From NCBI GenBank assembly GCA_045603545.1, contig JAZUMG010000027.1:1-31766 (forward strand): DNA of 31,766 bases. The letters are read 5' to 3'. The notes below the pieces were generated by a model, which made no database searches, was not told the DNA's origin, and saw only the letters and a program-made list of their open reading frames with translations. Positions 7,866 to 17,445 of the stretch are shown here, one piece after another; position 1 is the first letter of the stretch, and the number at the start of each line of letters is the position of its first letter. Source of the stretch: CAAGNP01 sp045603545 (GTDB taxonomy: Bacteria; Bacteroidota; Bacteroidia; Bacteroidales; UBA932). The position numbers and the translations under genes are program-made.

Positions 7866-8879
7866 ATGGAACATATTCTTGAGAATGAAAACCCCAGGTT
7901 CTCTGTTATAGGAGGCGGCAGTTGGGCGACAGCCATTGTTAAACTTCTGACCAGAAACAAGAGAAAGGTATGCTGGTATATGAGAAACCAGAATGCGATT
8001 GACCATATTGTCAAATATCAGCACCACCCCTCATATCTCCCGTCAGTGGAACTTGATACAGAATTGCTGGATATCAGCAGTGATATAAACTATGTGGCCG
8101 GATATGGTGAAGTGGTAATATTTGCCATCCCTTCTGCATATTTCCTCGATGAAGTGGCCAAACTGGTTGTAGATCTGAAGGGGAAACTTATCGTTTCTGC
8201 TGTAAAAGGTTTTGTGGGGGAGGACCATATCACCATTGCGGAGTATTTCAATCAGGTACACTCTATCCCATTTGACAGAATAGGGGTACTCAGTGGCCCT
8301 TGTCACGCAGAAGAGGTTTCCAGGGAGAGACTCTCATATATTACTGTATCTTCGAAGCATATGAAAGTGTCAGAGTATCTGTGCGGATTTCTTCAGAACT
8401 ATTTTATCAAGGCCATTCCGGGTACAGATATCTACGGTGTTGAGTATGCTGCGGCACTGAAAAACATTTATGCCATCGCGGCGGGTATTTGTGTCGGTCT
8501 CAATTATGGGGACAACTTCCTGGCAGTACTCATCTCCAATGCTTTCGGTGAGATGAAGAGATTTATCAATGCCACCCACGCTGACAATAACCGTGACACC
8601 ACAAATTCGGCATATCTTGGTGATTTGCTTGTTACCTGCTACTCCCAGTTCAGCCGCAACCGTACATTCGGTCTGATGATAGGCAAGTCTTACTCTGTCA
8701 AGACAGCACAGCTCGAGATGAAGCAGGTGGTGGAGGGGTACTACGCTGTGAAAGCTATCCACGAGATAAACAAGAAGTACAATGTCAGTATGCCTATAGC
8801 TGATGCTGTCTATGCTATCTTGTATGACCATTGGTATACAGATGCAGTAATAGAGGAATTGACCAAAAAACTGAAATAA
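7866..8879 (+). CDS. gpsA: NAD(P)H-dependent glycerol-3-phosphate dehydrogenase
   Basis: Reduces dihydroxyacetone phosphate to sn-glycerol 3-phosphate for phospholipid synthesis; cytosolic. The Rossmann dinucleotide-binding motif appears as VIGGGSWATA near residues 14-23. The C-terminal helical domain carries the catalytic-lysine block AALKNIYAIAAG and the conserved GDLLVTCYSQFSRNRTFG. I start at ATG 7866 (337 aa), because the TTG at 7851 would add a non-conserved MTLSD and sits too near the predicted transcription start. It is first in a run gpsA-pgi-addB-addA with gaps of 24, 9 and 4 nt. Confidence 0.95.
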   Translation: MEHILENENPRFSVIGGGSWATAIVKLLTRNKRKVCWYMRNQNAIDHIVKYQHHPSYLPSVELDTELLDISSDINYVAGYGEVVIFAIPSAYFLDEVAKLVVDLKGKLIVSAVKGFVGEDHITIAEYFNQVHSIPFDRIGVLSGPCHAEEVSRERLSYITVSSKHMKVSEYLCGFLQNYFIKAIPGTDIYGVEYAAALKNIYAIAAGICVGLNYGDNFLAVLISNAFGEMKRFINATHADNNRDTTNSAYLGDLLVTCYSQFSRNRTFGLMIGKSYSVKTAQLEMKQVVEGYYAVKAIHEINKKYNVSMPIADAVYAILYDHWYTDAVIEELTKKLK

Positions 8880-8903
8880 AACACTAAAAAATATAAACGC
8901 ATT

Positions 8904-10208
8904 ATGATTAAACTTACTGCAAATCCATCTGAAAAATATTTGGATAAAGCACTTGAGGCACTTGATGTCCTCGCCAATGAGAATGGCCCAGGCAATGATT
9001 TCCTAGGTTGGAAAAAACTCCCTACTACCACCCCTGAATCACTCTTTCAGGAGTGCGACCAGGTAGTTGAAAGCTGGAAAAAACTCGGCGTGGAGGTAGT
9101 AGTGGCTATCGGTATCGGAGGCTCATACCTTGGCGCAAAGGCTACCATCGAAGCTCTGTCACACAACTTTGTGGCTGCTATGCCTGCAAAAGGGCCTCGC
9201 GTGGTTTTCGCCGGCCATAACCTTTCAGAGGATTATCATGCAGAACTTTTGGAATATCTCGAAGGGAAATCTGTTGCTGCTGTAGTTATCTCAAAATCGG
9301 GTACTACTACAGAGCCTGCCCTCGCTTTCAGAATCATCAAATCATACATCGAAGCCAAATATGGCAAGGATGGTGCACGTGAGAGAATCGTGGCTGTTAC
9401 AGATGCTGCAAGAGGTGCCCTCAAGACCATGTCCAATGATGAAGGTTACAAGACTTTCGTAATTCCTGACGATGTGGGTGGCCGCTTCTCTGTTCTTACC
9501 CCTGTGGGCCTTATCCCTATTGCCCTTGCTGGTTATGATATCCGTGCACTTGTAAAAGGTGCTGCTGCAATGGCTGCAAAATGCTACGAGCGCAATCATG
9601 ACAATATCGCAGTCCGCTATGCAGCTATCCGCAATGAGTACTATGATGGCGGCAAATCTATCGAGCTGCTTGTAAACTACAATCCTAAGCTTCACTCTAT
9701 CAGTGAATGGTGGAAACAGCTCTACGGCGAGTCAGAGGGTAAGGACGGCAAAGGTATCTTCCCTGCATCAGCTACCTTCACTACAGACCTTCACTCACTT
9801 GGCCAATATGTACAGGATGGTCAGAGAATCCTTTTCGAGACAATGTTCTCAGTGGAGAAGACCAACAAATCCCTTGTTATCGGTGAAGATGCCCAGAACC
9901 TTGATGGTCTGAACTATCTTGCAGGCAAACACCTTGAGTACTGCAACCAGATGGCAGAGGCAGGTTCGCGCCTTTCTCATATGGATGGCGGTGTGCCTTG
10001 CATCTCCCTTTCAATGGAGAAGATCGATGAGTACAACCTTGGTGAGCTGTTCTACTTCTTCGAAGTGGGCTGTGGTGTAAGTGCATATATGCTTGGTGTA
10101 AATCCTTTCGACCAACCTGGTGTAGAGGGTTACAAGAAGAATATGTTTGCTCTTCTGGGCAAACCTGGCTACGAGGCTCAGGGCGAAGAGTTGAGAAAAA
10201 GATTGTAA
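8904..10208 (+). CDS. pgi: Glucose-6-phosphate isomerase
   Basis: Interconverts glucose 6-phosphate and fructose 6-phosphate in glycolysis/gluconeogenesis. The 434-aa product is of the shorter bacterial type (B. subtilis-like, about 450 aa). Sugar-isomerase blocks are clear: AIGIGGSYLGAKA, the phosphate-binding VISKSGTTTEPALAF, DVGGRFSVLTPVGL, and QLYGESEGKDGKGIFP with the active-site Glu. The ATG at 8904 is preceded by a 24-bp AT-rich spacer after gpsA and no strong promoter box, so it is probably read through from gpsA. Confidence 0.97.
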   Translation: MIKLTANPSEKYLDKALEALDVLANENGPGNDFLGWKKLPTTTPESLFQECDQVVESWKKLGVEVVVAIGIGGSYLGAKATIEALSHNFVAAMPAKGPRVVFAGHNLSEDYHAELLEYLEGKSVAAVVISKSGTTTEPALAFRIIKSYIEAKYGKDGARERIVAVTDAARGALKTMSNDEGYKTFVIPDDVGGRFSVLTPVGLIPIALAGYDIRALVKGAAAMAAKCYERNHDNIAVRYAAIRNEYYDGGKSIELLVNYNPKLHSISEWWKQLYGESEGKDGKGIFPASATFTTDLHSLGQYVQDGQRILFETMFSVEKTNKSLVIGEDAQNLDGLNYLAGKHLEYCNQMAEAGSRLSHMDGGVPCISLSMEKIDEYNLGELFYFFEVGCGVSAYMLGVNPFDQPGVEGYKKNMFALLGKPGYEAQGEELRKRL

Positions 10209-10217
10209 ACAAGTAGA

Positions 10218-13019
10218 ATGGTAAACGGTTTTTTATGGCAGGTGGCTAAGCTCTATCTGGAGCGTGAAAGGGATGCGATAGCGGAGTGCTGTTTTGTTTT
10301 CCCTAACAGACGTTCGTCCCTCTTCTTCAAGAAATACTTGGGAGAGATGATTGACAAGCCCCTTTTTTCGCCAACCCTAATAACCATAAATAACCTTTTC
10401 TCGGAGATCTCCGGCCTTAAAGTTGCAGACAAGATCTCCCTACTTATAGACCTTTACAAAGAGTATAATATCTCCTCATTTGACGAATTTGTCTTTTGGG
10501 GGGATATTCTTTTGAATGACTTTGATGACATCGACAAATATATGGTCGATGCAGAAAAGCTCTTCACGAACATTAAAGATCTGCACGAACTGGATGGAGG
10601 CTACGAATTCCTGTCCCAGGAGCAGATAAAAGCGATAAAATCGTTCTGGCGCACTTTCAACGAATACTCGGCCGGGGCCAAAGAGCAGCAATTTCTCTCA
10701 CTTTGGAACAACCTCTACAGGATATATTCAAACTTCAGGTCAAACCTCGAGTCGAAGGGGGAGGCTTACGAAGGGATGATATACCGGATGGTGGCAGATG
10801 CAGCCAATAGCGCGATGGGGCTACCGCAACCAACTGAAAATGGAGAAACAGATGAAGGTGTAATTGCCCTGCAAAAGCTCGCCAAAAGGTATAAAAAGAT
10901 AGTTTTTGTCGGTCTAAACGCACTTAACGAGTGCGAAAAGAGGCTTCTCTCTTATCTTAAAAGGGAGGGCGTTGCAGATTTCTACTGGGATTTCTACGGA
11001 GATGAGATAACAGACTCTGCAAACAAATCTTCTCTCTTCATGAAGAAGAATATCCTTCAATATCCATCCGCATACCCATTGCCAGACGGGCAAACGGAGA
11101 GAGACCTTACCGAACGTAAAATCAAGGTGATAGGGGTCCCTTCGGCGGTAGGGCAGGCAAAATACCTCACAGGGCTTCTGCCTCAGTTTGATCCGGTGGA
11201 GACATCCATTGTCCTTCCGGACGAGAACCTTTTGTTCCCGGTGCTCAATTCTATTCCAGAGGAGATACAGGATGTCAATGTCACAATGGGGTACTCCCTC
11301 AAAAACTCCCAAGTGGCCTCATTTATGGGGATGCTTGCACCTCTGTGGAAAAAAGCGAAGGAGGTGGATGGGGAGACTCAATTCTATCACGCGAGTGTCA
11401 TTGCCCTGCTTGGGCATAAATATATCCAGGGACTCGAAGGGGTCGGGGAGAGGGCCAAGAGGCTGAAAAGAGAAATTGTAGAGAAGAATATGATATTTGT
11501 TCCGGCTGAAATTCTGGCCGGGGACGATATAATCGGGCTGATCTTCAGGCAGCGCCCGGAGCAGATGGCAGATTATCAGATCGCATTGCTCGAAGAGCTG
11601 CAAAAGGGGCTCAATCCGCTTGATAAAGAGCTGGTACTGGGCTACTTCAAATGTATAAACCGCCTCAAGGGGTTCAACCTTGATATTAAAGAGGAGACCT
11701 ATTTCAAGCTTTTGGGGCAGCTGGTTAGCGGAATCTCTATCCCGTTCAATGGCGAACCGCTGTCGGGGCTGCAGATTATGGGTCCACTGGAGACCCGTGC
11801 CCTCGATTTTGAGAATGTGGTCATCCTCAGCTGCAATGAGGGAAAATTCCCCTCAAAGAGTGTGAGCAATTCGTTTATCCCATATAACCTCAGGAAAGGG
11901 TTCGGACTCCCGAACTATGAGTTCCAGGATTCGATCTGGGCTTACCACTTCTACCGCAGCATATACAGAGCCAGGAAAGTTTACCTTCTGTACGATACCA
12001 GAACAGAGGGCGTAGGGCGTTCGGGAGAGGTGAGCAGATATGTCAAACAGCTCAAATATCACCACGGAGTGGAGATGAAGGAGAGGGTTGTATCTTTCAA
12101 AATTGAGAGCTCACCAGAGACAAAAGTGGCGGTGCAAAAAAGTGACGATGTTATAAAAAGGCTGTTTGAACACAATTTCTCCGCCTCATCTGTCAATACA
12201 TATCTCGATTGTCCGCTTAAGTTCTATCTGCAGGCAGTGGAGAAAATCAAGGAGGAGGAAGAGGTGAGCGAACAGGTGGAAGCCAACGTCTTCGGAACAA
12301 TGTTTCACGAAGTGATGCAGCATATTTATGAGCCATATTGTGGTGAGATTGTTTCCGAGGATATATTGTCCCATTGGATCGATGATGAGAAGTCTATAAT
12401 GGAATTCATTCACGGTGCCTTCAGAAAGGAGATGAAAGTCAGCAGAGTGGAGGGGAAAAACAAGATAGTGGAGGCATTGATACTAAGATATGTCAAGCGG
12501 ACCCTTGAGCAGGACAGGAGGAGGGCACCTTTTGTCTTCACCAGTGTCGAGGAGAGGTGTCCGGTAATGGTGAAATTGCCTTCACTTGAGGGCGAAGTCA
12601 AATTCTTCGGAATAATAGACCGTCGGGACGGAATGGACGGCAATGACAGGATTGTGGATTATAAGACAGGGGGCTATTCCATCAAATGGAAAGAGGTGGG
12701 GGATATGTTTGATCTTCCTGCCGATAAGCGACCCTATATAGCGTTTCAGATGATGCTGTATCTTTTCCTGTTGGATAAGAAAGGTCTTGTCAAGGATATG
12801 GATAAAGTAGTCCTCTCTGTCTGTTCGCTGAGAGATCTTTTCAATACAGATAAAAATGTTACGGAGTTTGCTATAACTCCACAGGACTATGAGCTATTTG
12901 TAGAAAGATTATATGATCTGATAGAGAATCAGATATTCAATAAAGAGATCCCTTTTGAGGCGAAGGGAGAAGGTAAAACCTGTGAGTATTGCCCGTACTC
13001 CGTAGTATGTAACAAATAG
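10218..13019 (+). CDS. AddB-like PD-(D/E)XK nuclease subunit of a RecBCD/AddAB-type complex
   Basis: 933 aa. The N-terminal part resembles a degenerate helicase (FVFPNRRSSLFFKKYLGE) without a Walker A. The C-terminal nuclease domain starts near FSASSVNTYLDCPLKFYL. Its motifs include FGTMFHEVMQHI, the catalytic Asp in FFGIIDRRDG, D-x-K in IVDYKTGG and a QMMLYLFLL helix. C665 together with C922, C925 and C931 in CEYCPYSVVC matches the AddB iron-sulfur staple pattern. The expected role is to process double-strand ends for RecA together with the next gene, which begins 4 nt downstream. Bacteroidetes homologues are usually annotated only as PD-(D/E)XK nuclease family protein; the AddB role is inferred from the pairing and motifs. 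Confidence 0.85.
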   Translation: MVNGFLWQVAKLYLERERDAIAECCFVFPNRRSSLFFKKYLGEMIDKPLFSPTLITINNLFSEISGLKVADKISLLIDLYKEYNISSFDEFVFWGDILLNDFDDIDKYMVDAEKLFTNIKDLHELDGGYEFLSQEQIKAIKSFWRTFNEYSAGAKEQQFLSLWNNLYRIYSNFRSNLESKGEAYEGMIYRMVADAANSAMGLPQPTENGETDEGVIALQKLAKRYKKIVFVGLNALNECEKRLLSYLKREGVADFYWDFYGDEITDSANKSSLFMKKNILQYPSAYPLPDGQTERDLTERKIKVIGVPSAVGQAKYLTGLLPQFDPVETSIVLPDENLLFPVLNSIPEEIQDVNVTMGYSLKNSQVASFMGMLAPLWKKAKEVDGETQFYHASVIALLGHKYIQGLEGVGERAKRLKREIVEKNMIFVPAEILAGDDIIGLIFRQRPEQMADYQIALLEELQKGLNPLDKELVLGYFKCINRLKGFNLDIKEETYFKLLGQLVSGISIPFNGEPLSGLQIMGPLETRALDFENVVILSCNEGKFPSKSVSNSFIPYNLRKGFGLPNYEFQDSIWAYHFYRSIYRARKVYLLYDTRTEGVGRSGEVSRYVKQLKYHHGVEMKERVVSFKIESSPETKVAVQKSDDVIKRLFEHNFSASSVNTYLDCPLKFYLQAVEKIKEEEEVSEQVEANVFGTMFHEVMQHIYEPYCGEIVSEDILSHWIDDEKSIMEFIHGAFRKEMKVSRVEGKNKIVEALILRYVKRTLEQDRRRAPFVFTSVEERCPVMVKLPSLEGEVKFFGIIDRRDGMDGNDRIVDYKTGGYSIKWKEVGDMFDLPADKRPYIAFQMMLYLFLLDKKGLVKDMDKVVLSVCSLRDLFNTDKNVTEFAITPQDYELFVERLYDLIENQIFNKEIPFEAKGEGKTCEYCPYSVVCNK

Positions 13020-13023
13020 AGCT

Positions 13024-16000
13024 ATGTTGGAGATTTGTAAGGCATCTGCTGGGTCAGGCAAAACATATAAACTTACCGGTGACTATATCGTAAAGCTCTT
13101 CCAGAACGGAGAGAAGGATGGGTACAAGCATATTCTGGCGGTAACCTTTACCAACAAGGCTACAGATGAGATGAAGCAGAGGATATTGGAGAAACTCCAC
13201 TCCCTGGCCACTACCACAGAAAAGGATACCATCTTTGACAATATAATGGAGATTGATACGTTGGGTTGGATGGAGCCTGCACGCAGGGAGAAGTATATCC
13301 GTGAAAATGCGGGCAAAATGCTCATAGAGATATTGAATGATTATAGTCAGTTCAATGTCAGTACCATAGATAAGTTTTTCCAGCAAACCATGCGCTCTTT
13401 TGCCCGTGAACTTGGGCACTTCGCATCATACAACGTGGAGCTTGATGCCGAATCGGTATTGTCGGAGACATTGGACCTTATGATGGACTCTCTGGGGGAA
13501 AACCAACCGCTGCTTGACTGGATGATCAGGATGTCAGTAAAGTCTATCGAGGAGGGTGAAGGTTGGAATCCATTGCCCCGCCTTAAAAATCTGGGAGCCC
13601 AATTGTTCAAAGAGACCCTCAAATTGAAGCAGAGGGAGCTAGGTGGAGAGATAGCAGAGAAGAAGGTTATAGACCAATATCGTCAAGGAATTGAAAATGT
13701 TATACGCAGTTTTGAAGAGCAAAGTCGTAAAATAGGGGAAGACGGGTGCAATATCATAAAGAAACATGGATTAACGGCAGAGTCTTTCTCCGGTGCATCC
13801 AAATCTCCATTCAAACTCTTCGAGAGGTGGGCAAACGGTGAGTTCAAAGAGCCTACAGCCACATTTGAAAAATTGAGCGGTGATATGGAACGCTGGTCTT
13901 CTAAAAAAGGGCCATCTGCGATTAAAGAGAGCATCGAATCAGCATATAACGACGGCCTGAATGATATGGTAGATAGGGCAATCTCCCTTTATAGTGAAAA
14001 TGTTGTACACTACAATACGGCTAAGGTTATATCAAAGAACCTCTTTACCCTCGGCATTTTGGGAGATATCTATAATGTGTTCCAGGAATATTGCAAGGAG
14101 AAAAACATAGTACTCTTGTCTGAAACCAACGATGTTCTCAATAAAATCATAGATGGAAGCGACACTCCGTTTGTATATGAGAAGATGGGTGTATGGCTTG
14201 ATCATTATCTGATAGATGAGTTTCAGGACACTTCCCAGATGCAATGGTCGAATATCTTACCTCTTGTTAAAGACAGTGCAGACAAAGGGTTGGACAATCT
14301 CATTGTGGGAGATGTCAAGCAGAGCATATACCGCTGGAGGAATTCCGACTGGAGCCTTCTGAAGGAGAGGCTCTACAGAGATTTCCAAGGGTATGATATC
14401 AAGGATGGAAATCTGAGGACAAGTAGGAGAAGCTATGAGCATGTGGTGAGATTCAATAACTCATTTTTCGGAATGTGTGCCAGGGAGCTTCAGAATAAGT
14501 TCAATAAGACAATAGGTGATACGGAGAATACCTTGATAACCAATATTTATAGTACGGATAAAGAGTCTCCGGACTATTTTGAACAGGAGTATCTTGAGAG
14601 CAAGGGTGGTGAAGGGCATGTAAAGGTGTCATTTATAGAGTCGGATGGTGAGAGGGATTGGAAAGAGGTGAATCTGGAAAGACTTGTTGAGGATATAAAT
14701 ATATTGAAAGGGAATGGTTGGAGCTATAAAGATATGGCAGTACTCGTCAGGACAAATAAAGAGGGGTCTGCTGTAGCTGGTAAACTCCTTGATGCAGGAT
14801 TCAAAATTGTATCTGATGATTCACTTGTTATCTCAGCTTCCAAGAGTGTTCAGAAACTTGTGACAGCCCTTAAATATATCTCATCCCCGGAGGATCCCCT
14901 TGTGAAGTTCATTTTCAATGGAGTAGAGATATCAGCTTCTGAGAAATCTCTATATAATATATGTGAAGAGATAGCTCGTCAGATGTCACCCGAGGATATG
15001 CTTGAAGGTGCCTTTTTACAGGCATTTATGGACTCTGTCCTGGATTATACATCGGTCAATGGATCTGATCTTGACGGCTTTGTAAAATGGTGGGATGAAG
15101 TGGGACGTAAAAGGTCAATATCGGCACCAGAGGGCGATGATGCTATCAGAATTATCACAATACACAAATCCAAAGGGTTGGGGTATGATGTAGTCCTTGT
15201 CCCATTCTTTGATGAACCTTTATATGACTCAAAAGTGGAGGATCGAGGGAAGATATTGTGGTGTACCCCTGGGGATGCCCCTTTTAATGAGATTAAGATA
15301 CTTCCCATAGCATCTTCATCAAAACTGCTCAATACTGTTTTTGCTGAAGACTATAAAGAGGAGGTTCTATATAGTTATATAGACAAGATAAATGTTGCTT
15401 ACGTAGCATTTACCAGGGCCAAAACAGAACTTATAGTTTATCCAAAAGTGCCCAAATTCGATAAAGACGGGAACTTCGCTATAGCATCTATGGCAGATGT
15501 CCTCTATATGTATTGTGGTGAAGAACTGGAGTATGAAGAGGGAGAATGGTTTGTAAGCACTTCTCATACCTCTGAAAAATCATCTTCTGATGAGTCGGAA
15601 TCGGGTATCTATAAATCGGTTCCTATAGGTGACAGACTCAAACTTGCCCTTGCAGGAGGTGATTTCTTCTCTATTGACAGCAGTAGGGGAAGAGGTGTGG
15701 TGATGCACGATGTTCTGGCCAAGATAGCGACAGAGGAAGATCTTGATGATGCAGTAGATGAAGCGGCGAGAGAAGGACTTATAGATGCCGCCTCACGTCA
15801 GGAGATCCTGGATGATCTTCATAAAAGACTGAAATCAGTGGCTGAACGTCATTGGTTTGATGGTACTTACGACTTCCATAACGAAATAGATATCCTCTTG
15901 CCTGGTGGAGAATTCCGCCGTCCAGACAGGATAATGACCAGTGGAAACCACGCTATTATCGTTGATTACAAATTCGGACATCTCAAGAGCAAACGTTACA

Positions 16001-16107
16001 TTTATCAGGTCCAGGATTACAAAAAATACCTCCTACAAATGGGTTATACCACTGTAGAAGGTTACATCTGGTATCTCGAAGACAATGAGATAGTGGAGGT
16101 CAACTGA
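13024..16107 (+). CDS. addA: AddA-like UvrD-type helicase-nuclease
   Basis: 1027-aa superfamily 1A helicase with a C-terminal nuclease. Motifs: Walker A ASAGSGKT (7-14), Ia TFTNKATDEM, II LIDEFQDTSQMQW (about 396-408), III/IV IVGDVKQSIYRWR, V ITIHKSKGLGYDVV, VI YVAFTRAKTELIVYP. The C-terminal nuclease domain shows GRGVVMHDVLAKI, RRPDRIM, IIVDYKFG and a QVQDYKKYL helix. Helicase plus nuclease is the AddA arrangement (RecB-like). It is translationally close to the AddB-like gene (4 nt), consistent with a heterodimeric end-resection machine. The stop is 3 bp from the end of the converging pseudogene. Confidence 0.9.
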   Translation: MLEICKASAGSGKTYKLTGDYIVKLFQNGEKDGYKHILAVTFTNKATDEMKQRILEKLHSLATTTEKDTIFDNIMEIDTLGWMEPARREKYIRENAGKMLIEILNDYSQFNVSTIDKFFQQTMRSFARELGHFASYNVELDAESVLSETLDLMMDSLGENQPLLDWMIRMSVKSIEEGEGWNPLPRLKNLGAQLFKETLKLKQRELGGEIAEKKVIDQYRQGIENVIRSFEEQSRKIGEDGCNIIKKHGLTAESFSGASKSPFKLFERWANGEFKEPTATFEKLSGDMERWSSKKGPSAIKESIESAYNDGLNDMVDRAISLYSENVVHYNTAKVISKNLFTLGILGDIYNVFQEYCKEKNIVLLSETNDVLNKIIDGSDTPFVYEKMGVWLDHYLIDEFQDTSQMQWSNILPLVKDSADKGLDNLIVGDVKQSIYRWRNSDWSLLKERLYRDFQGYDIKDGNLRTSRRSYEHVVRFNNSFFGMCARELQNKFNKTIGDTENTLITNIYSTDKESPDYFEQEYLESKGGEGHVKVSFIESDGERDWKEVNLERLVEDINILKGNGWSYKDMAVLVRTNKEGSAVAGKLLDAGFKIVSDDSLVISASKSVQKLVTALKYISSPEDPLVKFIFNGVEISASEKSLYNICEEIARQMSPEDMLEGAFLQAFMDSVLDYTSVNGSDLDGFVKWWDEVGRKRSISAPEGDDAIRIITIHKSKGLGYDVVLVPFFDEPLYDSKVEDRGKILWCTPGDAPFNEIKILPIASSSKLLNTVFAEDYKEEVLYSYIDKINVAYVAFTRAKTELIVYPKVPKFDKDGNFAIASMADVLYMYCGEELEYEEGEWFVSTSHTSEKSSSDESESGIYKSVPIGDRLKLALAGGDFFSIDSSRGRGVVMHDVLAKIATEEDLDDAVDEAAREGLIDAASRQEILDDLHKRLKSVAERHWFDGTYDFHNEIDILLPGGEFRRPDRIMTSGNHAIIVDYKFGHLKSKRYIYQVQDYKKYLLQMGYTTVEGYIWYLEDNEIVEVN

Positions 16108-16110
16108 TGC

Positions 16111-16560
16111 TTATTTTACAGCAAGGACAATCTCCTCTTCGGACATCCCTGTAAATTTGACAACATCATCGATAGACATTCCGTTTTCGATCATCTTTTT
16201 AGCCACTTCGAGTTTGCCTTCAGCACGGGCTCTCTTTTCGGCAGTTCTGCGGATGTTTATTTCGTCTCTTTCGGTAATCATCTCGTGTTGGTATAAATTG
16301 CGTTTTTCTGTGCTGAAGTGGGCGATTTCTGCCGCCTTGAAGAGCTTTCTGAATACCCGATTCTGCAATTCAGATGGGAGCTCATCGAGTTTGGACATAT
16401 ATTTCAGTGCATAACACCATTTGTCTATAATGTCCTTACACTCTTCAAGAGGCTTGTCGAACCTCTTCAGTTCCACAAAGATAAGAGAAATAGTCTCACA
16501 AACTATCTCTCCTGTAGATTTTTCTCTGAAAGTGTAGTCGGATATAAATCTCCCTCTCCA
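16111..16560 (-). pseudogene. C-terminal remnant of a Rpn/PDDEXK_2-type PD-(D/E)XK nuclease family protein
   Basis: On the minus strand an open frame from about 16560 reads WRGRFISDYTFREKSTGE, then CETISLIFVELKRFDKPLEE, then a charged helical tail ending GMSIDDVVKFTGMSEEEIVLAVK. This matches the C-terminal half of the Rpn/PDDEXK_2 family (transposase-related nucleases), including the typical EGKLEVAKKMIENGMS tail. Going upstream the frame hits stops (TAA, then TGA, within 16561-16605) and the roughly 170-residue N-terminal nuclease core is absent. The apparent start at 16476 is an internal GTG. So this is a decayed fragment, not an intact 121-aa gene. It fills the gap between addA and the metallo-hydrolase. 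Confidence 0.75.
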
Positions 16561-16616
16561 CCAATCTTAACATATCCCTTTTTGGCTTAAAGCGAAAGTC
16601 AATCAAGTCTCTGGGA

Positions 16617-17384
16617 CTAGAACTTCACTTGAAGCATATCGTATGCCGGGGTGACACCTTCGGGGAGGAAGAGGGCGAGTTCGCTGTGCTTTTCTATCTG
16701 GTGAGAGAGGTGGGTCAGGTAGGTCTGGCGGGCGCCGACACGGCGGGCGACATCGAGGGCTTCATCAAGTGAGAAGTGTGAGATATGTTTCTCGCGTCTG
16801 ATGGTATTGATCACGAACACATCGACTCCACGGAATTTCTCTATATCTTCATCAGAGATGTAGTTGGCATCGGTCAGATAGCCAAGCTTTCCGAATCTGT
16901 ATCCCAGGACTGGGAGCTTGTAGTGCATTGCCCTGACTGGAATAATCTCCACACCATTTATAGAGAATGGATCTGTCCCGATAGTGTGAAGCTCAAAGGA
17001 TGGAACTCCTGGATATTTGTGCTCGGCAAAAGCGTATGAATACTCCATTTTCAGGGATGCCTGCACATTAGGCTCACAGTAGATGGGCATATTCTTCCCG
17101 GTGATGTAGTTGAAGGCACGGACATCATCCAGTCCCCCGGTGTGGTCCTTGTGAGGGTGGGTGAGGAGTATGGCGTCAAGTGATGTCACGTTTTCCCTTA
17201 GCATCTGCTGTCTGAAATCGGGACCTGCATCAATAAGGACCCTGATCCCTTCATAATCTACAAGGGCTGAAGATCTCAGTCTCTTGTCACGTGGATCACT
17301 GGAGTCACACACTTCACAGTGGCAACCAATCATCGGGATACCTTGGGAGGTCCCTGTCCCTAAAAATGTGATGGAGTTTTGCAT
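16617..17384 (-). CDS. MBL-fold metallo-hydrolase, PhnP-like
   Basis: 255 aa. The N-terminal FLGTGTSQGIPMIGCHCEVC is the PhnP-type opening with a Cys/His cluster that binds structural zinc in PhnP. The metal-binding HxHxDH motif is HPHKDH at residues 76-81, followed by TGGLDDVR. Further ligand blocks are AMHYKLPVLGYRFG, LGYLTDANYIS and YLTHLSHQIEKH. PhnP itself is a phosphoribosyl 1,2-cyclic phosphate phosphodiesterase. No phn genes are nearby, so the substrate here is uncertain. It is divergent from the RsmI-like gene. Its -7 box ends 4 nt before the ATG. Confidence 0.85.
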   Translation of the reverse strand: MQNSITFLGTGTSQGIPMIGCHCEVCDSSDPRDKRLRSSALVDYEGIRVLIDAGPDFRQQMLRENVTSLDAILLTHPHKDHTGGLDDVRAFNYITGKNMPIYCEPNVQASLKMEYSYAFAEHKYPGVPSFELHTIGTDPFSINGVEIIPVRAMHYKLPVLGYRFGKLGYLTDANYISDEDIEKFRGVDVFVINTIRREKHISHFSLDEALDVARRVGARQTYLTHLSHQIEKHSELALFLPEGVTPAYDMLQVKF

Positions 17385-17388
17385 GCCC

Positions 17389-17396
17389 CAAAGGTA
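17389..17396 (-). promoter_or_regulatory. Putative -7 box of the metallo-hydrolase gene
   Basis: The minus strand reads TACCTTTG, an exact TAnnTTTG match, and its last G is 4 nt from the ATG at 17384. It forms a perfect 8-bp inverted repeat with the opposite -7 box at 17419-17426. Confidence 0.5.
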
Positions 17397-17418
17397 GTGA
17401 CTTTTTCCATATTATTAT

Positions 17419-17426
17419 TACCTTTG
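17419..17426 (+). promoter_or_regulatory. Putative -7 box of the RsmI-like/folB/mtaB operon
   Basis: TACCTTTG matches TAnnTTTG, 19 nt before the ATG at 17446. Only 22 nt separate it from the divergent box, so the -33 region of each promoter would lie on or beside the other's -7 box. Confidence 0.5.
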
Positions 17427-17445
17427 CCGACCTAATAGACGCATT

